A stretch of DNA of 64,000 nt from an uncultured Gemmata sp. (GCA_937924775.1 CALDUT010000006.1:62001-126000), one strand, 5' to 3'. Shown: positions 28,933 to 38,037, numbered from the stretch's first letter. Notes: generated by a model from the sequence alone, not told the origin. A program made the numbers and translations.

Positions 28933-29679
28933 ATGAACTCCTATACCGCGCTGTGCGACGATTTTGGAGTCTCAACTTATGTACACAGTAAACTCGATAT
29001 GCCCACCAGCCGCGAAACCGTGCTGCACTTCTTTGAAACGGTACAGAAGGCGTTCCCGAAAATGACGGATTTTGAAAAACGCGGCGAAAATGACTATCTG
29101 TTGGAGGAAGAACGCGATTCGGGCAGCTACCGTTGGACGTCGCTCGATCTCCGTCGCCTCTGCTGCGGCTACGTCAACCCCCCCTCGCTCGACGAGGCCG
29201 ACGCCCACAACGAACGCATCCTCGAAATCGCCCCGTACCATCTCGACCTCAGTAGCATGCAAACCGATTCGATGGATGTGTTGTACTACTTCGACTTCAC
29301 TTATCAGGGCAATCACGACGAAGTTGTGGCCGAGGCGTTTGCCACCGGCACACCCCTGGAAGGCTTAACGCAAATACCCGCGGCCCGGGTGCTACACTAC
29401 CAACCGACCCTGATGCTTGCCCTCGACGACAGCTGCCAACTCCAATGTCGGCTGAGTATCGAAACCCGCACCAATGCTTACCAGGTGCGGACCAACAACT
29501 TCCCCGAAGCCCCCATCACGGTCTACTTCACCGTGCGGCAGTTCTGGGGTAAACAACCGTTCAAAACTTATGTCGACAGTTACCACAACCAACGCCGCAT
29601 TCTGGAGGAATTGACCAATAGCTACCTTGTGCCGCAGATTATTAATCCCTTGGCCAAAGCCATTGCGGCCAAGCAATAA
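28933..29679 (+). CDS. Conserved-looking protein of unknown function
   Basis: A 248-aa soluble protein that I do not recognise. It lacks signal peptide, membrane segment or clear catalytic motif. The composition (mixed alpha/beta, many aromatic residues, for example SGSYRWTSLDLRRLCCGYVNPPSLDEADAH in part) fits a folded cytoplasmic protein. The ATG at 28933 is preceded by TGAGGAAGTACC, a good ribosome site. It is divergent from the GTPase gene, with about 280 bases between the two starts that may hold both promoters. A strong terminator lies 100 bases after its stop, so it is probably a single-gene transcript. Confidence 0.75.
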   Translation: MNSYTALCDDFGVSTYVHSKLDMPTSRETVLHFFETVQKAFPKMTDFEKRGENDYLLEEERDSGSYRWTSLDLRRLCCGYVNPPSLDEADAHNERILEIAPYHLDLSSMQTDSMDVLYYFDFTYQGNHDEVVAEAFATGTPLEGLTQIPAARVLHYQPTLMLALDDSCQLQCRLSIETRTNAYQVRTNNFPEAPITVYFTVRQFWGKQPFKTYVDSYHNQRRILEELTNSYLVPQIINPLAKAIAAKQ

Positions 29680-29781
29680 GCCCACAGAAATGACGGCGAC
29701 CGCCGCGGCTCAGCGGCTCCCCAGCCCAGCGACGGAAAGCTCAGAGCCGTGAATCCTAACAAACGAAAGTTCTCGGATCGA

Positions 29782-29809
29782 CCGCCGCGGCCAACCCGCG
29801 GCGGTTTTT
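29782..29809 (+). terminator. Rho-independent terminator after the 248-aa gene
   Basis: A perfect 9-bp stem, CCGCCGCGG at 29782-29790 with CCGCGGCGG at 29796-29804, has a 5-base loop and is followed at once by TTTTTC. It lies about 100 bases downstream of the plus-strand gene ending at 29679. Confidence 0.75.
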
Positions 29810-29948
29810 CTCGGTCAGTGTTTCTCTGTCCATGTCCTGAGTGGTTCCGGTTAGTCCAAAGTTGATTTTGTGCGATTTTGGGAATCTCCCAGCGGCTTTG
29901 GGTGCTGTTTGTGCCGCACTGGGGTTTCACGTTCACCCGACACCATCT

Positions 29949-30386
29949 TCACGAGGGGGACGTGGGCCGTTCGCGCAAGCGTTGGGCCAGTTCGCTCAAG
30001 CGGGGCGGCGGGGGCAGGTAACGTTGCGTTTCAAGCACCATCGGTCCACGCGAACGCCCTTCATTCGGTAACGGCGGCGGTGCATAGAAGTACGTTTGCG
30101 ACGACCACACTGGCCGCGTACCACCTTTGGTTGGCGGCGGGGCAAAGCCCGCCACGAGCCAATGGAATCCGATGGTCGCCAGGCCCGCCCCCACGAGCAT
30201 CAGCGTGATTCCCAATTTCCCGCTGGATTCCAATAGGTTCGCCAGCGGTTGGGGAAACGACCGCGGATCACGGAAGCAAGTATCGAACAGCAGATTGACC
30301 ACACTGGCGGCACCGATGAAACTAAGGCCGCACCAATACGCACCCATTCCTGATGCGCGGCGGCCGCGCTGCATGACGCGCGACAT
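29949..30386 (-). CDS. Small membrane protein of unknown function
   Basis: A 145-aa protein with two likely membrane helices (about residues 14-33 and 55-80, the second being LGITLMLVGAGLATIGFHWLV) and a Pro-rich C-terminal tail (APPPLPNEGRS, YLPPPPRLSEL). No family is recognised. The ATG at 30386 follows GCAAAGGGT; a TTG 15 bases earlier is less likely. It is transcribed toward the terminator at 29782, divergent from the aminotransferase gene. The frame keeps a believable protein composition to its end, which supports coding. Confidence 0.6.
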   Translation of the reverse strand: MSRVMQRGRRASGMGAYWCGLSFIGAASVVNLLFDTCFRDPRSFPQPLANLLESSGKLGITLMLVGAGLATIGFHWLVAGFAPPPTKGGTRPVWSSQTYFYAPPPLPNEGRSRGPMVLETQRYLPPPPRLSELAQRLRERPTSPS

Positions 30387-30593
30387 ACCCTTTGCCCCCA
30401 AACAACTCCAACCAGCCGAAGCGGGCGAAATGTGGCGGGCGACCGACTTCTGAGATTCGTACGCTAACTCTAGTTCATGGTTCCCGAAGCTGTCGGTTTT
30501 TTTCCTACACTGTCGGGATTACCTACGGCGACGGCAGAACCGACTTCCGGCGGCCGACAAATTCTCGTGTGTCATCAAACTGTGACTCTCACC

Positions 30594-31856
30594 ATGACGA
30601 CAAAGACGCCTTCCCTCTCCCGATTCGCCCAAGGCTTAACCACCGAAACCGCGTTCGATGTGCTGGCGGTGGCTCGCAAACTGATGGCGGCGGGTAAAGA
30701 CGTGATCGCGCTGCAAATCGGCGATTCACCCTTCCCGACTACGGCCAACGCTATCCGGGCCGCTCACGCGGCGATCGACGCCGGCCTGACCCGCTACTGC
30801 CCGTCGCTGGGGTTGCCCGAGTTTCGCGAAACCATCGCCCAGACGGTGCAAGCCGAATTCGGCATTCCTGCGACCATCGATCACGTCGCGGTTGGCCCAG
30901 GCGCGAAGATTTTCGAAACTTACTTCTGCGAAGCGTTTTTAGAGCCCGGCGATGCAGTGTTGGTCTTCCAGCCAGCGTTTCCGACATTCGAGCCGAATAT
31001 CCTCCGCCGTGGTGCGAGGCCGGTGTACGTTCCTCTGAAACAAGAGAATCAATTCCGCCCAGACATTGCCGCGATCAAAGCGTTTGTGAAGTCGGAACCC
31101 CGGGCCCGCGCCATTTTCCTCAACTTCCCCCACAACCCCACCGGCGGCGTCGCCACCCGCGACGACCTACGACAAATTGCCGACATCGTTCGCGGAACCA
31201 ACATCGCCATCTTCAGTGACGAACCCTACTGCCACATGGTGTGGACCCCCGAAGGCCGGCATCACAGCATCCTGGCCGAACCGGGCATGCTCGATCAGTG
31301 TGTCGGTGCCTTCACTTTCTCCAAAAGCTACAGCATGAGCGGTTGGCGCTGTGGCTACATGCTCGCTGCACCCTCGGTAGTGCAGGTGGTGGGCAAGATG
31401 ATCAATACGTCGCTGTCGTGCGTACCGCCGATGGTGCAAATGGCCGGTAAGGCCGCGTTGGAACTCGACGCCGCCGAACGCGATGCCACCATGGTGCTAT
31501 TCCGCCAGAAAGTGGAACTGCTAGTGAACGAACTGCGGAAACTGCCCGACGTGACGGTACTGATGCCCGCCGGGACGTTCTACGTTTTTCCCCGCGTCGA
31601 GCCGATTTGCCGCCGCCTGGGGATCACTTCGCACGGTTTGGCCATGTACCTGCTCGAAGGAGCTGATGACCAGCGCGGTGTGGCGTGTTTGGGCGGCGAA
31701 TGTTTCGGAGCTGCCGGCCAGGGCTTCCTTCGCTTCAGTTGTGCCGAGCCAGACGAACGGCTGGTGCAGGCGGTAGCTTTTTTCCGCGAAGCCATCAGCC
31801 GTAGGGACCGCGTCGAGGCTTATCTCGCCGCCCATCCCAAATACCGGTTATACTGA
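30594..31856 (+). CDS. Class I pyridoxal-phosphate aminotransferase (aspartate aminotransferase family)
   Basis: A 420-aa enzyme. It shows the fold-type I signature: substrate-loop QIGDSPFPT, NFPHNPTGGVATRDDL (Asn and Pro near the PLP phosphate and carboxylate), DEPYCHMVW (Asp to the PLP nitrogen) and FSKSYSMSGWRCGYM, where the Lys forms the Schiff base and the later Arg binds substrate. The C-terminal arginine region reads FLRFSCAEP. It should transaminate an amino acid with a 2-oxo acid; the exact substrate cannot be read. I use the ATG at 30594, since the upstream extension does not look like protein. Confidence 0.9.
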   Translation: MTTKTPSLSRFAQGLTTETAFDVLAVARKLMAAGKDVIALQIGDSPFPTTANAIRAAHAAIDAGLTRYCPSLGLPEFRETIAQTVQAEFGIPATIDHVAVGPGAKIFETYFCEAFLEPGDAVLVFQPAFPTFEPNILRRGARPVYVPLKQENQFRPDIAAIKAFVKSEPRARAIFLNFPHNPTGGVATRDDLRQIADIVRGTNIAIFSDEPYCHMVWTPEGRHHSILAEPGMLDQCVGAFTFSKSYSMSGWRCGYMLAAPSVVQVVGKMINTSLSCVPPMVQMAGKAALELDAAERDATMVLFRQKVELLVNELRKLPDVTVLMPAGTFYVFPRVEPICRRLGITSHGLAMYLLEGADDQRGVACLGGECFGAAGQGFLRFSCAEPDERLVQAVAFFREAISRRDRVEAYLAAHPKYRLY

Positions 31857-32050
31857 TCACCGAATTTCAAGGAGAAACCGGGCGACGAACACACCCTCTC
31901 TCACCACCGGTGCCATCGGCACCGTTTGCGGTTTGCCGAGGCCGAACGCGCCGCCAAAGACGCAGTGGCCGCGAAGTTTCGCGAACTCGGCCTGGATCTG
32001 GAAGAGGTCCTGAAGCCCCCGGGTTAGGGTCGGGTTGCTGGAGGTCTGCG
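31857..32050. other. Intergenic stretch with a start-less coding-like remnant
   Basis: Between the aminotransferase and the PolX gene, the plus frame that ends at TAG about 32026 reads FAEAERAAKDAVAAKFRELG and then LDLEEVLKPPG before the stop. It has good helical character but no ATG, GTG or CTG at a ribosome site. It may be the tail of a lost gene. No promoter or terminator stands out. Confidence 0.3.
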
Positions 32051-33805
32051 TCAGGCTTGAGTGGCGTGGCGTTTGCGGCGGGCCAGCTCTTTCTTCACTT
32101 CGGCATAGCAGCGGGTGTTGAAAACGTCGTTCTTCGTGAGCCAACCGCGCCGGGCCACATCCACTCCGAAGCGGTACAACTCCAGCTCGCCCACGCTGTG
32201 GGCATCCGGATTAATGACAATCGGGATGCCCCGGGCTTTGGCCTGTTTCACATAACGCCAATCCAGATCGAGCCGCGACGGCTGGGCGTTGATCTCGATC
32301 ATCTTGCCATGCTGGGCAGCGACTTTCAGCACTTCATCGAGGTTGATTTTGTATCCTTCGCGACGCAGAAGCAGCCGGCCGGTCGCGTGACCAAGCATGG
32401 TCACCGCCGGATGCGCCAAGGCTTTGCACACGCGCGCTGTCATCTCCTCTTCTGATAGACCAAAGCGCGTGTGGACACTGGCCACGACATAATCGAACCC
32501 GGCCAGCAGTTCGTCCGGGTAATCGAGGCTGCCGTCGTCGAGAATATCCACTTCGGTGCCTTTGAAAATGTGAATGCCATGGAGCTTCTTGTTGAGCCGG
32601 TCGATTTCGGCCCACTGCTTGCGAACAGCCCCCGGTGGCAATCCGCGGGCGATGGTCAGCGATTGCGAATGATCGCCAACGCCGAAATACTCGAAGCCCA
32701 GTTTCTTGGCGGCCACGGCCATTTCTTCCAGCGACGCCGCACCATCACTGTAGGTGGTGTGATTGTGGAAGACACCGCGGACATCGGCCGGCGTCAGCAG
32801 AACGGGAAGTTGTCCGGCTTCGGCGGCTTCGATTTCGCCTGTGTCTTCGCGTAACTCAGGCGGAATGAAGGGCAAGCCCAGGGCGGCGTAAATCTCCTCT
32901 TCACTGTGGCAGGGAATCGACTTCTGCTCGTTGGCCAGCGCGTATTCGTTGAGTGTCAACCCAAGGTCGATTGCCCGTTGTCGCAGGCGGATGTTGTGTT
33001 CTTTGCTGCCGGTGAAGTACAGCAGGCCGAACGGGTATTGCTCCTCGCGAACCACGCGCAAATCGGCCTGCAGAACCACTTTTTCGCCGTGGATGTACAT
33101 TTCGGCCCGGACGCTGGATTTGGTCGGTCCGTGGGCCAACACCTGAATCACCTGCGGCAGTTGGACAAAGCGTTCCATGATCGGGCCTGGTTCGGAACTG
33201 CTCGCGAGAATGTCGAGATCAGCACAGGTTTCTTTCCGCCGCCGCACACTGCCGCATAACTCTGAGCGAATCACCCCGGGGAAGGTCCGAATCTGCTCCA
33301 GTAACGTTTGCCCCAAACCCAGCGCCAGATCCAAGCGCACGCGATGGCCGACTTGTTCCAGCAAGGCCAGCCCTTCGAGAATCTTCTGTTGGGTTTTGCC
33401 GCCGAAGCCTTTGAGCGTGGCAACCTGTCCGGCTTCGCAGGCGGTTTTCAGCTTCTCCAGGCTGTCGATCTGTAAGTGCTCGTACAGCGCCTTGACCTTT
33501 TTGGGTCCAATTCCTGGCACACGGAGCATTTCCACCAGACCACGCGGAACAGCCGCCCGCAGCTCGTCAAGGTACGGCAACGAACCGGTGGTCAGCAATT
33601 CTTTGATCTTGTCGGCCACACTGGCACCGATGCCAGACACTTCGCGAATGCTGCCATCGGCCACCATCTGCCGCAAATCCCCGGGCAGTTCCAGTATGGC
33701 TTTGGCCGCGTTGTGATAGGCATTGACCCGAAAGACACTCTCGCCCTGGAGTTCCAGCAGTGTCCCGATTTCGCTGAGGGCTTCGGCAACTTGTTCTTTG
33801 GTCAT
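32051..33805 (-). CDS. polX: DNA polymerase/3'-5' exonuclease of the PolX type (Pol beta-like plus PHP domain)
   Basis: A 584-aa protein, the usual length for bacterial PolX. Helix-hairpin-helix elements at the N-terminus (VSGIGASVADKIKELL, VPGIGPKKVKALY, LKGFGGKTQQKIL) bind DNA. The polymerase palm shows LCGSVRRRKETCADLDIL with the catalytic acidic pair. The C-terminal PHP domain (HNHTTYSDG, VGDHSQS, KGTEVDILDDGSLDYPD, PDAHSVGELELYRFGV) gives the exonuclease metal site. It fills short gaps in base excision repair. I start at the ATG at 33805; earlier codons read into the intergenic region. It stands alone between aminotransferase and PseG-like genes. Confidence 0.92.
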   Translation of the reverse strand: MTKEQVAEALSEIGTLLELQGESVFRVNAYHNAAKAILELPGDLRQMVADGSIREVSGIGASVADKIKELLTTGSLPYLDELRAAVPRGLVEMLRVPGIGPKKVKALYEHLQIDSLEKLKTACEAGQVATLKGFGGKTQQKILEGLALLEQVGHRVRLDLALGLGQTLLEQIRTFPGVIRSELCGSVRRRKETCADLDILASSSEPGPIMERFVQLPQVIQVLAHGPTKSSVRAEMYIHGEKVVLQADLRVVREEQYPFGLLYFTGSKEHNIRLRQRAIDLGLTLNEYALANEQKSIPCHSEEEIYAALGLPFIPPELREDTGEIEAAEAGQLPVLLTPADVRGVFHNHTTYSDGAASLEEMAVAAKKLGFEYFGVGDHSQSLTIARGLPPGAVRKQWAEIDRLNKKLHGIHIFKGTEVDILDDGSLDYPDELLAGFDYVVASVHTRFGLSEEEMTARVCKALAHPAVTMLGHATGRLLLRREGYKINLDEVLKVAAQHGKMIEINAQPSRLDLDWRYVKQAKARGIPIVINPDAHSVGELELYRFGVDVARRGWLTKNDVFNTRCYAEVKKELARRKRHATQA

Positions 33806-34029
33806 AAGGGTTGTCCTGTACCGCGGTGAGTGTTTTCCCACATTGATGGGAGAATAGCCGAAATCGACCAGAATTCGGAATGTCGGTAGCAGACGGCGTT
33901 CTGCCGGCATCGTGTGCAGAGACCAAACGGTCAAATGGCGGAACCCGCAAGAGGATTGGCCGGCAAACGATGCCCCAGGAGCGTTCGCCCCTGGGGCACA
34001 ACGAAGGGGTCGTGTGGTCCGAGCGCAAG

Positions 34030-35124
34030 TTACGCCGCGGTACTCAACGGCTGGCTGGCCACCGCGCGTTTGCGCGTGGGGCTGTGCAGCAGAATCTCCA
34101 GACCGTTGACGATACGATCCGGTCCACGACCGTCGAACGTGTTGCGTGCGCACCGGGTCATGCCCTTGCGTTCCATCGGGTCGTCCAGCAGCAGATCGAC
34201 CGCTTCTTTCAACTGCTCAAAGGTGACATCGTGAGCATCGCCCAAGTAGGTCGCCACGCCCTCTTCGTCGAGTTTCTTGCCGTTGCCGGCGTGGTGCGGG
34301 GCTTGGCTGATGATCAACTGCGGAATACCGACCACGCACAACTCCGGCGACCACATATCACCCGCCGTGATAGCGAAGTGGACGCGTACCAGCCGCGTCA
34401 TCAGTTCCTTAGGTTCGCTGACCACCTCGACACGGCCGCCGCTTTGCGCCAGCAATTCCTGGATCGCTTCACGGTGGCTGTGATAGGAACGGGTGGCGAT
34501 CGTCACCTTCGCCACGCGGTCCATCGCCAAGAGCTGCTGCGTCCGGGTAATGCATTCCCCCCGCAGATCGTTATCGCCCATTGCGACCATGGCGCGAAAC
34601 GGTTGCGGCGGTTCGATGGCGCGAATGGTCCGCTGCCGGCGGAAAACGCCCCGGCAAAGCGTGTAGCGGTAACCGAGCAGCAACTGCCCGCCAGGTTCGA
34701 TGCGGTAGTGCTTTCGCGTGGGGGCCAACAGCGGGTTGACCACCAGATCCGCGGGGAAGACCATGCGTGCGGTCGAGTCGAAAACCATCACCAGCGCTCC
34801 GGTTTTCTTCAATTCGCGAATGTACTCGGCACTGTAGTGCGACCCGGCCAGAATGATGGCGGCGGCATTGAGCCGGTAGGCTTGAGCCAGGGTGGCTTCG
34901 AGGTCGCCGTCGTCGCCCATGCGCCGTTCGGCCGCGATCCATTCGTTGTTGCCACGATTGATGACCGTGGCGAGCGACAGTGGATCAAGATAGCTGAAAA
35001 AGTAAGTGCCGCGACGACGGCGTTGCAGAGCCGCGGCCAACGACAAACACTGGTAGAACGGCTCCCAACCATGCTCGGGGGTGCCATCGCAACGAAATAG
35101 AATCGGCCCACGAGTCGCATCCAT
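34030..35124 (-). CDS. PseG/SpsG-like glycan biosynthesis protein (GT-B fold)
   Basis: A 364-aa cytoplasmic protein related in pattern to PseG (UDP-2,4-diacetamido-2,4,6-trideoxy-altropyranose hydrolase) and to SpsG of spore-coat glycan pathways. It opens with LFRCDGTPEHGWEPFYQCLSLA, the place of the glycine-rich start of PseG, and has the later donor-binding style segments VMVFDSTARM, ADLVVNPLLAPT and SITAGDMWSPELCVVGIPQL-like (here FAITAGDMWSPELCVVGIP). The reaction here is likely hydrolysis or transfer on a nucleotide sugar. There are no other glycan genes nearby, so substrate remains open. Confidence 0.65.
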   Translation of the reverse strand: MDATRGPILFRCDGTPEHGWEPFYQCLSLAAALQRRRRGTYFFSYLDPLSLATVINRGNNEWIAAERRMGDDGDLEATLAQAYRLNAAAIILAGSHYSAEYIRELKKTGALVMVFDSTARMVFPADLVVNPLLAPTRKHYRIEPGGQLLLGYRYTLCRGVFRRQRTIRAIEPPQPFRAMVAMGDNDLRGECITRTQQLLAMDRVAKVTIATRSYHSHREAIQELLAQSGGRVEVVSEPKELMTRLVRVHFAITAGDMWSPELCVVGIPQLIISQAPHHAGNGKKLDEEGVATYLGDAHDVTFEQLKEAVDLLLDDPMERKGMTRCARNTFDGRGPDRIVNGLEILLHSPTRKRAVASQPLSTAA

Positions 35125-35655
35125 GCGCAGCGCTCCTACACAACCGAAAAGGATGGAAACGGGAGCATGAGCCGGCGTGCAGACCCCCTGCCATTGCGGC
35201 AGCGCAGAGTCGCCCGTGGTTCATGCGATTCCGGGTGGTGTGGAGTGGCTCACGCGAAGCTCACGATGGGACACCGCGCCGCGCGTCAGCAGATCTCGAC
35301 ACCTCTTCTCCGGGTCGGCGGAAGTTGCTTCCACCGTACCGATGCCCACTCGGGTTCCGGGCCGAGGGGCCTCGGGCAGGCTGTCGGGTTCCGGTCCAAC
35401 AGCCCAGCGGGCCGGATGGTAATTCAGATTTCTTTCGCGCGACAAGAGCATTTTTTCGCCCGCGACAACAGCGTGAATTCCTGCAGTTATTGCCGCGAAA
35501 ACCACCGGCTCCCAAGCGCCTAGTGGCTAGCGGTGATCGCAAAGACAATCACCGCCGCCGGTCGCGCTGATCCGCGAAACGCTACCACTCAGACTCCATG
35601 CCACGCTCCCGGTGCTTCCCCGCGAACGCACGCCCTCAACGCCGAACGTGCGACG

Positions 35656-35711
35656 CGCGACATTCTAACGATCGCTGACGTTCCACGTGGAACCTTTGCG
35701 CAGTTTAACAC
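35656..35711. repeat. parS-containing direct repeat, unit A
   Basis: This 56-base unit is identical to the unit at 35775-35830. It contains CATTCTAACGATCGCTGAC, the 14-base palindrome GTTCCACGTGGAAC and the tail CTTTGCGCAGTTTAACAC. Confidence 0.9.
35680..35693. promoter_or_regulatory. parS-like ParB-binding site 1
   Basis: GTTCCACGTGGAAC is a perfect 14-base palindrome. It matches the parS core known from Pseudomonas (TGTTCCACGTGGAAC) and lies about 550 bases upstream of parB. Confidence 0.9.
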
Positions 35712-35774
35712 GAACGGATGGCTCTTGACGAACTTCCGACACGACCCGCGATAGACACAAACAACGGCAACCCC

Positions 35775-35830
35775 CGCGACATTCTAACGATCGCTGACGT
35801 TCCACGTGGAACCTTTGCGCAGTTTAACAC
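35775..35830. repeat. parS-containing direct repeat, unit B
   Basis: An exact copy of unit A, in the same orientation, starting 119 bases downstream of it. Confidence 0.9.
35799..35812. promoter_or_regulatory. parS-like ParB-binding site 2
   Basis: Second copy of GTTCCACGTGGAAC, in unit B. Confidence 0.9.
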
Positions 35831-35840
35831 GGTCGAAGCG

Positions 35841-35893
35841 AACACTCTAACGATCGCTGACGTTCCACGTGGAACGTTTACGCAGATTCCCAC
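35841..35893. repeat. parS-containing direct repeat, unit C (diverged)
   Basis: The left half and the palindrome match units A and B (CTCTAACGATCGCTGAC, then the parS core). The right half differs (GTTTACGCAGATTCCCAC), so it has diverged from the pair. Confidence 0.85.
35862..35875. promoter_or_regulatory. parS-like ParB-binding site 3
   Basis: Third copy of GTTCCACGTGGAAC, 63 bases after site 2 and about 370 bases before the parB start. Confidence 0.9.
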
Positions 35894-36022
35894 GAAGCGA
35901 CCGAAAAAATGGTTCTGTGATTTGCTTTTGCCCCTGCGATTGCGCATGATTGTGTAGAGACAAGAAATCTCCAGCCTTGGGCGTTCCTGTCGTTTTCGGC
36001 CTTCTCGCCACAAAATAGCTCT

Positions 36023-36054
36023 GTTCAGAACAACTCCCCAAGCAGTTTCTGAAC
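36023..36054. promoter_or_regulatory. Inverted repeat upstream of parB
   Basis: GTTCAGAA at 36023-36030 is mirrored by TTCTGAAC at 36047-36054 with a 16-base spacer. It could be an operator or an RNA hairpin in the parB leader. Function is not shown. Confidence 0.35.
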
Positions 36055-36244
36055 CATTGACGCGGTGGATTTCCGGCGGGCGATTCGCCGCACTTCTTGC
36101 GTCTGGTGGGGCGGCAGCGGGGGCTAACACCTCCGTTGACCGTGGCCTTCCCTGGGCGGGGCGTTCGCGGCTGTAATTCCCCTTCCCCCTCTGGGAGAGA
36201 TTGCTATGAAGCCGTTGATTTCATTCCCTCCGGGAGATTCACGC

Positions 36245-37195
36245 ATGGAAGCGACTGTGAAGCCCCGTTTAGCCCGCGGATTAAATGCTCTGTTGGGCGA
36301 CTTGAACGACCTGCCTACCACGCGGCCAGTGGACTCTGCCGCATCTGCTTCGCCAGCCGACACGGGCTCCGGTACCAGTGGTTCGGGAATGACCCGGGTG
36401 CCCATTGCCAAGATCAAGAACAACCCCTACCAGCCCCGCAAACAATTCGATGACGACGAATTGCTGGCACTGGCCGAAAGCATCACCCAGCACGGTGTTC
36501 TCCAACCGCTGCTGGTCCGAGTGCATGGCGACGACTATCAACTGATCGCGGGGGAACGCCGGCTCCGGGCCGCTCAAGCCGCCGGGCTGACCGAAGTGCC
36601 AGTCTCCATCGTCGCCTTCGACGATCAACAAGTGTTTGAAGCGGCCCTGGTGGAAAACATTCAACGCACCGACCTCAACCCCATCGAAAAAGGCCAAGGC
36701 TTCAAGCAGTACATGGACCAGTTCCAGATGACGCAAGAACAACTGGCCGCCCGTTTGGGGCTCGACCGCACCACGGTGAGCAACTTCATCGGGCTTCTGA
36801 GCTTGCCCGAGGAAGTGCAAGCCGCGGTCCGCAATGGCCAGCTCACCATGGGCCATGCCAAAGTTCTTCGCGCCGTCTACGACCAGAACCGCCTGGTGGC
36901 CCTAGCGAAAGAAGCCATCATGAAGAACTACTCGGTTCATGCCTTGGAACTGCTAGTCAAACAGCAAAAGTACATTGGCGCGATTCCGGAGCCAGCCCCC
37001 GAAGCCAAGCCGGCCGCCGCCCGTGTGGTGGTTGAAAAAACCGCGCACGTCAAAGGCATTGAAGACGAACTGCGGCAGCGGTTGGCCGTCAAAGTGGAAA
37101 TCAAAGTGAAGGCCAAGGATAAGGGGCAGATCGTGATTGGTTTTGAATCCAACGACGACTTCGAGCGGATCGTTCAAGCCTTGCAACGCACCTGA
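36245..37195 (+). CDS. parB: Chromosome-partitioning protein ParB/Spo0J family
   Basis: A 316-aa DNA-binding CTPase of chromosome segregation. It begins with KPRLARGLNALLGD, the conserved ParB N-terminus that normally stimulates ParA. The ParB/Srx domain follows (VPIAKIKNNPYQPRKQF, LAESITQHGVLQPLLVR, LIAGERRLRAAQAAG with the GERRxRA CTP-binding box, and ALVENIQRTDLNPIEKGQG). The helix-turn-helix reads QEQLAARLGLDRTTVSNFIGLL. Both the ATG at 36245 and one at 36206 have good ribosome sites; I prefer 36245 because it puts the conserved N-terminus at the start. Three parS-like sites lie just upstream. No parA is present in the window. Confidence 0.93.
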   Translation: MEATVKPRLARGLNALLGDLNDLPTTRPVDSAASASPADTGSGTSGSGMTRVPIAKIKNNPYQPRKQFDDDELLALAESITQHGVLQPLLVRVHGDDYQLIAGERRLRAAQAAGLTEVPVSIVAFDDQQVFEAALVENIQRTDLNPIEKGQGFKQYMDQFQMTQEQLAARLGLDRTTVSNFIGLLSLPEEVQAAVRNGQLTMGHAKVLRAVYDQNRLVALAKEAIMKNYSVHALELLVKQQKYIGAIPEPAPEAKPAAARVVVEKTAHVKGIEDELRQRLAVKVEIKVKAKDKGQIVIGFESNDDFERIVQALQRT

Positions 37196-37227
37196 AGTGA
37201 GGGCGCCGCAGCACGATGAACGCACGA

Positions 37228-37271
37228 CAACTCCCCGATAGGAACTCTTCCTCGGGGAGTTGTTCGTTTTC
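37228..37271 (+). terminator. Rho-independent terminator after parB
   Basis: CAACTCCCCGA at 37228-37238 pairs with TCGGGGAGTTG at 37252-37262 (11 bp, 13-base loop), followed by TTCGTTTTCC. It lies 33 bases past the parB stop. Confidence 0.75.
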
Positions 37272-37508
37272 CTAGCACAGGGTCCACGAATCCCGTCCAC
37301 GTGTCCCGAAAGTATCGGTTCGCTCCGCGCTCGCGGCGGTCGCACAGTTCGCGGCCCCACGATTCCCCCCAGCAACCCACGGGGCCTTCATCCTGGCGAC
37401 GGCCTGGCCCGAGGCGACCACTTCACCTCACTTTCCAGTGCGTCTTGTCGGAGTTTTAGCAATCCGTTACGCTGATGCGGACGGAAGACATGCCAAGGAG
37501 GGTTGGCT
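37272..37508. other. Intergenic stretch before the secreted-paralogue genes
   Basis: No gene seen. The last 20 bases carry the AGGAGG ribosome site of the next gene (CCAAGGAGGGTTGGCT before ATG at 37509). The promoter was not resolved. Confidence 0.4.
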
Positions 37509-38027
37509 ATGCGTAATCTCCTGGGAGTCGGTGTGGGTCTGGTGATCGCGGTGGCGATCGCCCATGGGCAGGAGTTTCAGTGGTTTGCGTCGGCGGCGGG
37601 CAAGTACAAGGTGCTGTTTCCTGGTGTGGTGAAAAGCGAAGTGCGGGAAATTCCCGCAGGCAAAGAGACGCTGCGGCTGCATCTGGATAGCGTGGAATTG
37701 AAGGGCGATACGGTCTTTCTGGTAAGCTATGTCGATGCTGCGGAGGAAGTGGCGAAAAAGCCCGTCGGTCCGCGGCTGGATAAAGTCCGCGATGGCAACA
37801 AAGGTGAACGCGGTAAGGTCATCGACGAGAAAGACATCACAGTGTCTCTGGGTATGGAGAAATTCCCCGGTCGCGATTTGTTGATCGAGATGCCCACGGG
37901 GTATCTGCGGAATCGTGTCGTCATTGTGGGCCGCCGCCTCTACCAAGTGATGATACAGGGGACGAAGGAGGTGGTTACGTCGCCGTCGGCCGACAAATTC
38001 ATCAACTCCTTCGAGCTGACCAAGTAG
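37509..38027 (+). CDS. Small exported protein, first of three tandem paralogues
   Basis: A 172-aa product with a signal peptide (LLGVGVGLVIAVAIAHGQ, cleavage near AHG-QE). The mature part is a beta-rich domain with the recurring plan YKVLFPGxxKxE at its start, FPGRDLLIEMP in the middle and RLYQVMIQGTKEVVTSPSADKFINSF at the end. The same plan is seen in the next two genes. No named family is recognised. The ATG at 37509 has a textbook AGGAGG. It is separated from parB by a terminator, so it heads its own three-gene transcript with only 10 bases to the next start. Confidence 0.85.
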   Translation: MRNLLGVGVGLVIAVAIAHGQEFQWFASAAGKYKVLFPGVVKSEVREIPAGKETLRLHLDSVELKGDTVFLVSYVDAAEEVAKKPVGPRLDKVRDGNKGERGKVIDEKDITVSLGMEKFPGRDLLIEMPTGYLRNRVVIVGRRLYQVMIQGTKEVVTSPSADKFINSFELTK

Positions 38028-38037
38028 CGAGGAAACC

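Larger units (their letters stand above)
35125..36244. other. 1.1-kb non-coding parS region upstream of parB
   Basis: No convincing gene lies between the PseG-like start and parB. Open frames on the minus strand around 35221-35548 overlap each other and show no family features. The right half (35656-35893) holds three parS-like sites in long direct repeats. An 8-bp inverted repeat follows at 36023-36054. I looked for clusters of DnaA boxes of the TTATCCACA type and did not see any, so an origin cannot be claimed here. Confidence 0.6.

Noticed and set aside
35221-35548. Overlapping minus-strand frames of about 95 codons upstream of the PseG-like gene
   Set aside because: No ribosome site, no domain features, and two overlapping frames look equally protein-like, so neither is supported.
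35125-36244. Replication origin next to parB
   Set aside because: No cluster of DnaA-box-like sequences and no dnaA or dnaN gene were seen; only proximity to the origin is inferred from the parS sites.
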